From Hymenobacter sp. H14-R3 (lineage in GTDB: Bacteria; Bacteroidota; Bacteroidia; Cytophagales; Hymenobacteraceae): DNA of 64,000 nt. Position 1 is the stretch's first letter; every line of letters begins with the position of its first letter. A program made the position numbers and the translations under genes. The DNA is taken from contig NZ_JASITD010000014.1 of NCBI RefSeq assembly GCF_030063445.1, positions 1-64,000 on the forward strand, in the 5' to 3' direction. Shown here piece after piece: positions 59,570 to 64,000 of this stretch. A model generated the notes under the pieces. It was given only the letters and a program-made list of their open reading frames with translations, was not told the DNA's origin and did no database searches.

Positions 59570-60733
59570 CTATTTGAGGATTTCGCGGGAGATTACGATT
59601 TTCTGGATTTCCGAGGTTCCTTCATAAATCTGGGTAATCTTGGCGTCGCGCATAAAGCGCTCCACGTGGTACTCCTTCACAAAGCCGTAGCCCCCGTGAA
59701 TCTGCACCGCCTCCACGGCCGAATCCATGGCTACCTTCGAGGCGAAGAGCTTGGCCATGGCCCCGCTCTTGGCGTAGTCGGCGTGGTTGTCCTTGTCGGC
59801 GGCGGCTTGCAGGCACAGCAGGCGGGCCGCGTCGATGTTGGTAGCCATGTCGGCCAGCTTAAACTGGATGGCCTGGTGCTTGGCGATTTCGACGCCAAAT
59901 GCCTTGCGCTCCCTGGCGTACTTGATGCTCAGCTCCAGCGAGCCCGAGGCAATGCCCAGGGCTTGCGAGGCGATGCCAATGCGGCCGCCCGCCAGCACCT
60001 GCATGGCAAACTTAAAGCCGAAGCCATCGGCCCCGATGCGGTTTTCCTTGGGCACCTGCACGTCGGTAAACATGAGCGAACAGGTGTCGGAACCCCGGAT
60101 GCCGAGCTTGTTCTCCTTAGGGCCCTGGATGAAGCCAGGCATGTCCTTGTCCACAATCAGCACGTTGATGCCGCGCGACTTCAGCTCGGGGTTGGTTTGG
60201 GCAATAACCAGGTACACCGAGGCAGTGGTGCCGTTGGTAATCCAGTTTTTGGTGCCGTTGAGCAGGTAGTAGTCGCCCTTGTCCTCGGCGGTAGTGCGCT
60301 GGCTGGTGGCATCGGAGCCGGCCTCAGGTTCGGAGAGGGCGAAGGCGCCGATGATTTCGCCCGAGCACAAGCGGGGCAGGTATTTCTGCTTCTGCTCCTC
60401 GGTGCCGTACTGCTCTAAGCCCCAGCAAACCAGCGAGTTATTAACCGACATGATAACTGAGCACGAGGCATCGACCTTGGAGATTTCCTCCATCGCCAGC
60501 ACGTAGCTCATGGTGTCGAGGCCCGAGCCGCCGTACTCGGGGCTCACCATCATGCCCATGAAGCCGAGCTCACCCATGCGCTTTACCTGGGCGGCGGGAA
60601 ATTTCTGGTGCTCGTCGCGCTCAATCACGCCTTCCCACAGCTCGCTCTGGGCAAAGTCGCGGGCGGCGGCCTGCACGGCCAGTTGCTCTTCGGTGAGCTG
60701 GAAGGGGGAGGCCGTGGCCGTCGAAGTGGTCAT
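59570..60733 (-). CDS. Acyl-CoA dehydrogenase
   Basis: 387 residues from the ATG at 60733. FAD-dependent first step of beta-oxidation or related acyl-CoA desaturation. N-terminal LTEEQLAVQAAARDFAQSEL, the FAD/substrate signature GAFALSEPEAGSDA, WITNG, and the catalytic base E371 in YEGTSEIQK are all present. Chain-length specificity (short-chain butyryl-type is plausible from YEGTSEIQ and SVNNSLVCWGLEQYG) is not certain. The electron-transfer flavoprotein genes are not nearby. Own promoter box at 60785. Confidence 0.95.
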   Translation of the reverse strand: MTTSTATASPFQLTEEQLAVQAAARDFAQSELWEGVIERDEHQKFPAAQVKRMGELGFMGMMVSPEYGGSGLDTMSYVLAMEEISKVDASCSVIMSVNNSLVCWGLEQYGTEEQKQKYLPRLCSGEIIGAFALSEPEAGSDATSQRTTAEDKGDYYLLNGTKNWITNGTTASVYLVIAQTNPELKSRGINVLIVDKDMPGFIQGPKENKLGIRGSDTCSLMFTDVQVPKENRIGADGFGFKFAMQVLAGGRIGIASQALGIASGSLELSIKYARERKAFGVEIAKHQAIQFKLADMATNIDAARLLCLQAAADKDNHADYAKSGAMAKLFASKVAMDSAVEAVQIHGGYGFVKEYHVERFMRDAKITQIYEGTSEIQKIVISREILK

Positions 60734-60784
60734 TTCCAAAATACGGGGGTGGGGGATAGGGGTGGGAGAGGGGAGAGTAGACTG

Positions 60785-60792
60785 CAAAAATA
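60785..60792 (-). promoter_or_regulatory. -7 promoter box TATTTTTG for the acyl-CoA dehydrogenase gene
   Basis: TAnnTTTG match on the minus strand, 51 bases from the ATG at 60733. Confidence 0.45.
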
Positions 60793-60842
60793 CGTTAGTT
60801 GGCTCGAAAACGGCTGCCCTAACTAGTAGGCGTGCCGAGTAG

Positions 60843-61325
60843 TTAGGGCTTCAGGCCGTCGGTTATCTTCTTAACAATGTTGGAGGTACTATAGCCCGCC
60901 ACCAGCGGCACGGTGCGTACCTGCCCACCCCGGCCCAACACCAGCTCGTGGCCCACAATTCCGGCCACGGCATAATCGTCGCCCTTTACCAGAATATCGG
61001 GCTGCACGGCCTCAATTAGCTGCAACGGCGTGGGCTCGCCAAACAGCACCACGGCATCGACAAAGGCCAGCGCGGCCAGAATGCGGGCGCGGGCGGTTTC
61101 GTCCTGTAAGGGCCGGCCGGGCTTCAGCGCACGCACCGAGGCATCGGTGTTGAGGCCCACCACGAGGCGGGTACCCAGGGCGCGGGCCTTTTCGAGGTAA
61201 TCGACGTGGCCCAGGTGCAGCAGGTCGAAGCAGCCGTTGGTGAACACCACGCGCTCGCCGGCGGCGCGCCAGGCGGCCAGCGTGGCGGGCAGCTGCGCCG
61301 GGGTGAGGATTTTATCGGCGGTCAT
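60843..61325 (-). CDS. rfaE2: D-glycero-beta-D-manno-heptose 1-phosphate adenylyltransferase
   Basis: 160 residues from the ATG at 61325. A nucleotidyltransferase with FTNGCFDLLHLGH (HxGH at 37-40) and LVKGDDYAVAGIVG..GYSTSNIVKKI, the hallmark of the HldE C-terminal domain encoded as a separate protein. It makes ADP-heptose for the lipopolysaccharide inner core. The kinase partner is not in the window. Short gap (76 bases) to the upstream membrane-anchored protein gene in the same direction. Confidence 0.93.
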   Translation of the reverse strand: MTADKILTPAQLPATLAAWRAAGERVVFTNGCFDLLHLGHVDYLEKARALGTRLVVGLNTDASVRALKPGRPLQDETARARILAALAFVDAVVLFGEPTPLQLIEAVQPDILVKGDDYAVAGIVGHELVLGRGGQVRTVPLVAGYSTSNIVKKITDGLKP

Positions 61326-61401
61326 GGCGTAAAATAGTAAATTACTTGTTATCAAGGCATTATCTGAAAGGCTAGCAGCCTACCCACTCAGGTTACTTCC
61401 C

Positions 61402-61962
61402 TCACTTAGGCTGAAAAGTAGAAGCCAGGTAATCGGTAATGAGGAGGGCCTGGGCGTGCTCGGCAGGTACCCGCGATTGCAGAAGGACAGTGGTGAACGA
61501 CGCAAAAAACAAGTAGTCGCGGGTGACCATGGCCGTGCCATTGTTGAAGCGGCCGCCGGTGCGGGCGGCTACCACGCCCGCCACCTGGCCCAGCTGCTCG
61601 GGGCCCCGTTGCCAGTTGAGTGCATCGCGCTGGTTCACAAGGTCGTAGCTGGCCAGGTAGCTGGCCGTGTCATTGGCAAAGCCCTCAATCTGCGTCTGGA
61701 TAACGAGGCTCATCCCCAGCTGCGCGTGGTAGAAACCGGCCGGCGTGCGCGCCCACTCGGGGCCGCTGGGCAGCTCCATGGTGCCGATGCCCTCCAGGCT
61801 CTCACGGGTGAGCGCAAAGTCGGGGCGCGGAGGCGGGTTATCCACCAGGCTGGGCTGGCCAACCGCCTGCGTACGGGCTTTGCGCCGGTGCATATACAGC
61901 CGAATACCTACGTACAGCAGGGCCAGGACAAAGAAGAAAGCTGGGTGGGTAAACAGGCTCAT
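61402..61962 (-). CDS. Membrane-anchored protein of unknown function
   Basis: 186 residues. An N-terminal membrane helix (HPAFFFVLALLYVGIRLYM) is followed by basic residues and a soluble domain (TRESLEGIGTMELPSGPEW, FANDTASYLASYDLVNQRDALNW, VAGVVAARTGGRFNNGTAMVTRDYLFFASFTTVLLQSRVP). No known family is recognised. In line with the flippase-like gene upstream (96-base gap) and rfaE2 downstream, perhaps one transcript related to the envelope. Confidence 0.72.
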   Translation of the reverse strand: MSLFTHPAFFFVLALLYVGIRLYMHRRKARTQAVGQPSLVDNPPPRPDFALTRESLEGIGTMELPSGPEWARTPAGFYHAQLGMSLVIQTQIEGFANDTASYLASYDLVNQRDALNWQRGPEQLGQVAGVVAARTGGRFNNGTAMVTRDYLFFASFTTVLLQSRVPAEHAQALLITDYLASTFQPK

Positions 61963-62058
61963 AAGCTACTAAGTAAGGAGAGGGGGTGTTGGCAGGCGGC
62001 TTATCAGGCTTAACGCAAAGCGAGCGGTGGTACGCACCCTCCGGGGCCAATCACCAAC

Positions 62059-63105
62059 TCACTCCGTGGTCAGGGGCTCATCTGCCAGGGCTTCGGCTTC
62101 GGCCACCATGTTGCCTTTGTCGGCGGCGGCCACGGCCACGAAGCTGATGCCGCCCATTACCACCACTAGCAGCGTTTGGGCGCCGTGCACCACCAGGGCG
62201 TAGGCAATGCCGGCTTCCTTGTTGACCCCGTAGGCCAGCAAAATGCCCTGCACCAGCACGTGAAACGGCCCGATGCCGCCCGCCACCGGTGCGGCCATGC
62301 CGAATGCCCCGAAGGTGAGCACCGCCAGGCCGGCCTTCATGTCCAGCCCGTAGGTTTCGGGAAAGCAGAAAAACGCCAGGTAATCCATGAGGTAATACAC
62401 GCCCCACGTGAAGAGGGTATGCAGTAGAAACACGCCCTTGTGCTCCATTTTGAGCACGCTGAACACGCCAGCCAGTAGGCCCTTCATGAAGAGCGCCGCC
62501 TTGTTGAAAAGGGCATTCTGGCGCAGGCGCTCCAGGTTGCGCACCAGCGTGTAGGTGGCCACGGCCAGCAGCACCAAGCCGCCCAGCGCGGCCAGCAGCA
62601 GGGGCGTGCGGTTGCGGGCTAGCGCATCGTACTGGCCCCCCAAGAGCTTATCAGTAGCAAAGGCCCAGAAGGTGTTGAAATCGAGCAACAGCGTGGCCCC
62701 CAGTAAGCTAAGCAGCACCAGCACGTCGATAACGCGCTCCGTAACCACGGTGCCCAGCGCCACCTGCACCGGCACCCCGCCCGTGCGCCGCAGCACCGAG
62801 CAGCGAATAACCTCGCCCATGCGCGGCAGCACCAGGTTGGCTAGGTTGCCCACCATCATGGCGTGGTAGATGGTCCAGAACGGGGCCGGGGTGCGCGAGG
62901 CGGTGAGCTGCATCTGCCAGCGGTAGGCGCGGCTGAAGTAGCCCAGCACTGAGAGAAACAGCGTGAGCGAAAGCCAGAAATAGTTGGCCGTGCGGATGTA
63001 GTGCCCGATGCGCGACAAATCCTGCCCGCGCACTGCATACCACATGAGCGCGCCCGAAATCCCCAGGAGCAGGGCGTACTTGAGGATGGTAATTAAGTGC
63101 TTCAT
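62059..63105 (-). CDS. Lysylphosphatidylglycerol synthetase/flippase-like (UPF0104) membrane protein
   Basis: 348 residues with eight or more membrane helices and the family pattern: YFSRAYRWQMQL, NLANLVLPRMGEVIRCSVL (NxxLPxRxGE motif), VVTERVIDVLVLLSLLG, AAPVAGGIGPFHVLVQGILLAYGV. It corresponds to the flippase-like domain without the synthetase. Possible roles are lipid or polyprenol-linked sugar transfer; none can be chosen. It lies 84 bases after panD with an inverted repeat between. Confidence 0.87.
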   Translation of the reverse strand: MKHLITILKYALLLGISGALMWYAVRGQDLSRIGHYIRTANYFWLSLTLFLSVLGYFSRAYRWQMQLTASRTPAPFWTIYHAMMVGNLANLVLPRMGEVIRCSVLRRTGGVPVQVALGTVVTERVIDVLVLLSLLGATLLLDFNTFWAFATDKLLGGQYDALARNRTPLLLAALGGLVLLAVATYTLVRNLERLRQNALFNKAALFMKGLLAGVFSVLKMEHKGVFLLHTLFTWGVYYLMDYLAFFCFPETYGLDMKAGLAVLTFGAFGMAAPVAGGIGPFHVLVQGILLAYGVNKEAGIAYALVVHGAQTLLVVVMGGISFVAVAAADKGNMVAEAEALADEPLTTE

Positions 63106-63115
63106 TTTTTGGCTA

Positions 63116-63184
63116 TTAGCTAACAGCTGTTAGCCGTTAGCTTTCGTTCGACAAAAAAGCTAACAGCTAGCAGCTGTTAGCTAA
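63116..63184. repeat. 14-bp inverted repeat with overlapping GCTAAC/GTTAGC copies
   Basis: TTAGCTAACAGCTG (63116-63129) pairs with 63171-63184; further GTTAGC/GCTAAC copies occur between. It lies between panD and the flippase-like gene. Confidence 0.7.
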
Positions 63185-63188
63185 CGGC

Positions 63189-63536
63189 TCAACCCAGGCG
63201 GTTGTGCTGGTCGGGGAAAATGATGGTGGGCTGGTGGGCGCGGGCCTCCTTGAAATCGACGAGGCCGTAGGAAATGACAATGACGATGTCGCCCACGGCG
63301 GCCTTGCGGGCGGCGGGGCCGTTGAGGCAAATCATGCCCGTGCCGCGCGCGCCCTTGATGGTGTAGGTTTCGAGGCGCTCGCCGTTGTTGACGTTCACCA
63401 CGGTCACCTTCTCATTCTCCACCATATTGGCGGCGTCGAGCAGGTCTTCGTCAATGGTAATGCTGCCCACGTAATGCAGCTCGGCCTGGGTCACTTTGGC
63501 CCGGTGGATTTTGGACTTGAGAACTTCGATGTGCAT
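63189..63536 (-). CDS. panD: Aspartate 1-decarboxylase
   Basis: 115 residues. It decarboxylates aspartate to beta-alanine for pantothenate and CoA. The self-cleavage site that makes the pyruvoyl group is G24-S25 (HYVGSITID), and K9, H11 ([10 protein letters not shown]) and the [20 protein letters not shown] segment are conserved. The precursor is cut into two chains. Promoter box at 63559. Confidence 0.96.
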   Translation of the reverse strand: MHIEVLKSKIHRAKVTQAELHYVGSITIDEDLLDAANMVENEKVTVVNVNNGERLETYTIKGARGTGMICLNGPAARKAAVGDIVIVISYGLVDFKEARAHQPTIIFPDQHNRLG

Positions 63537-63558
63537 AGCTAAAAACTATAAAAGCCCC

Positions 63559-63566
63559 CAAAGATA
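63559..63566 (-). promoter_or_regulatory. -7 promoter box TATCTTTG for panD
   Basis: TAnnTTTG match on the minus strand, 22 bases from the panD ATG at 63536. Confidence 0.45.
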
Positions 63567-63636
63567 ACTGCCCCTTGGCGGGGGCGGGGCCGCGTCGTAC
63601 TTTCCGGTCCCCATCTGCTGCCTACTCTTCTTACTT

Positions 63637-64000
63637 ATGAAAAACCAACTTGTCGGCCCCTGGTGCCTGGTGCTGCTGGCGGCCTGGCTGCTGGCCCCCG
63701 CCGCCGCCCGCGCCCAAACCCCCCTCGGCCAGCCCTCGCTCGACGAGGCCAAGGTGCAAATCTGGTGCGCCACCGCCCGCTACGTGTACGCCGATGCCGG
63801 CCGGCCGCAGCTGCAACGCACGCTGCGCTGCGAGGGCGGCAACCTGGCCGGCCTAGCCGCCAGCCTGCGGCCCGACAGCCTGCGCATCTACTCGGTGTTG
63901 TACCTGCCCATTGAGGGCAAAGGCAAGATTTACAAAGGGTTAAAGAACAATCCGGCTCGGGTAGCGGCGCTCGCCAAGGCCATCATTGGTCGCTTGAAGG
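63637..64000 (+). CDS. Secreted protein, truncated by the window end
   Basis: At least 121 residues are open to the right edge. A signal peptide (LVLLAAWLLAPAAARAQ) precedes a domain with RYVYADAGRPQLQRTLRCEGGN and LRIYSVLYLPIEGKGKIYKG. The 3' end is outside the window, so no family can be given. Confidence 0.7.
   Translation, partial: MKNQLVGPWCLVLLAAWLLAPAAARAQTPLGQPSLDEAKVQIWCATARYVYADAGRPQLQRTLRCEGGNLAGLAASLRPDSLRIYSVLYLPIEGKGKIYKGLKNNPARVAALAKAIIGRLK

Overview
The window is GC-rich chromosomal DNA from a member of the Bacteroidota, most likely Hymenobacter or a close relative (Cytophagales, Hymenobacteraceae). The assignment rests on protein content (bacillithiol enzymes YpdA, YtxJ and BshC, DUF4142 lipoprotein, NAD-dependent epimerase-type threonine dehydrogenase, PheS with two CxxC pairs, geranylgeranylglyceryl-phosphate synthase family protein) and on about a dozen matches to the Bacteroidota -7 promoter box TAnnTTTG just upstream of start codons. 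No rRNA, tRNA, CRISPR array, prophage or complete insertion sequence was seen. The only transposon trace is the last ~38 codons of a probable IS630-type transposase at the left edge.

Layout. 0-5.6 kb: transposase remnant, a DUF669-like small protein, kbl, then a minus-strand group of a holin-like membrane protein, an acidic single-pass protein and a GGGP-synthase-family enzyme, and a membrane-anchored DnaJ/TPR protein. 5.6-14.5 kb: lipoprotein, ypdA, a methyltransferase, DoxX-like and Gre-like proteins, a family 31 glycosidase, a serine hydrolase and a secreted thioredoxin-fold/TPR protein. 14.5-24.7 kb: polA, a LOG-family protein, a MacB-like permease, queA, ispD, two lipoproteins and a TMEM175-type channel. 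24.7-33.6 kb: ytxJ, small secreted or lipoproteins, a fused alpha/beta E1 dehydrogenase, an M16 protease, pheS and rimO. 33.7-42.3 kb: bshC, a zinc-ribbon protein, a compact operon ending in 5-formyl-THF cyclo-ligase and exbD, and an opposing operon mnmD / zinc ribbon / DUF2157 / GDYXXLXY. 42.3-48.9 kb: thiamine biosynthesis, with thiS-thiC-thiD-thiE-thiG-thiH on the minus strand behind a TPP riboswitch and a TenI/ThiE paralogue converging on thiH. 48.9-64 kb: a PemK/MazF-type toxin pair, rlmN, outer-membrane-like proteins, BrkB, DUF3891, TerC, a threonine dehydrogenase (partner of Kbl), patatin, an AraC regulator, acyl-CoA dehydrogenase, heptose-1-P adenylyltransferase, a flippase-like protein, panD and a truncated secreted protein.

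How genes work together. Thiamine synthesis is the one clear pathway cluster. Kbl and the epimerase-type dehydrogenase complete threonine-to-glycine conversion although they lie 54 kb apart. YpdA, YtxJ and BshC belong to bacillithiol metabolism but sit at three separate loci. Most other genes are housekeeping.

The most unusual signal is not a gene but a set of long inverted repeats placed at gene 3' ends. Four of them begin with GTAG followed by a short hairpin, the hallmark of REP sequences mobilised by RAYT transposases. Three of these lie exactly on a stop codon, and a separate 67-bp perfect palindrome supplies the stop codon of ispD. I found no convincing new multi-gene defence or biosynthetic system.
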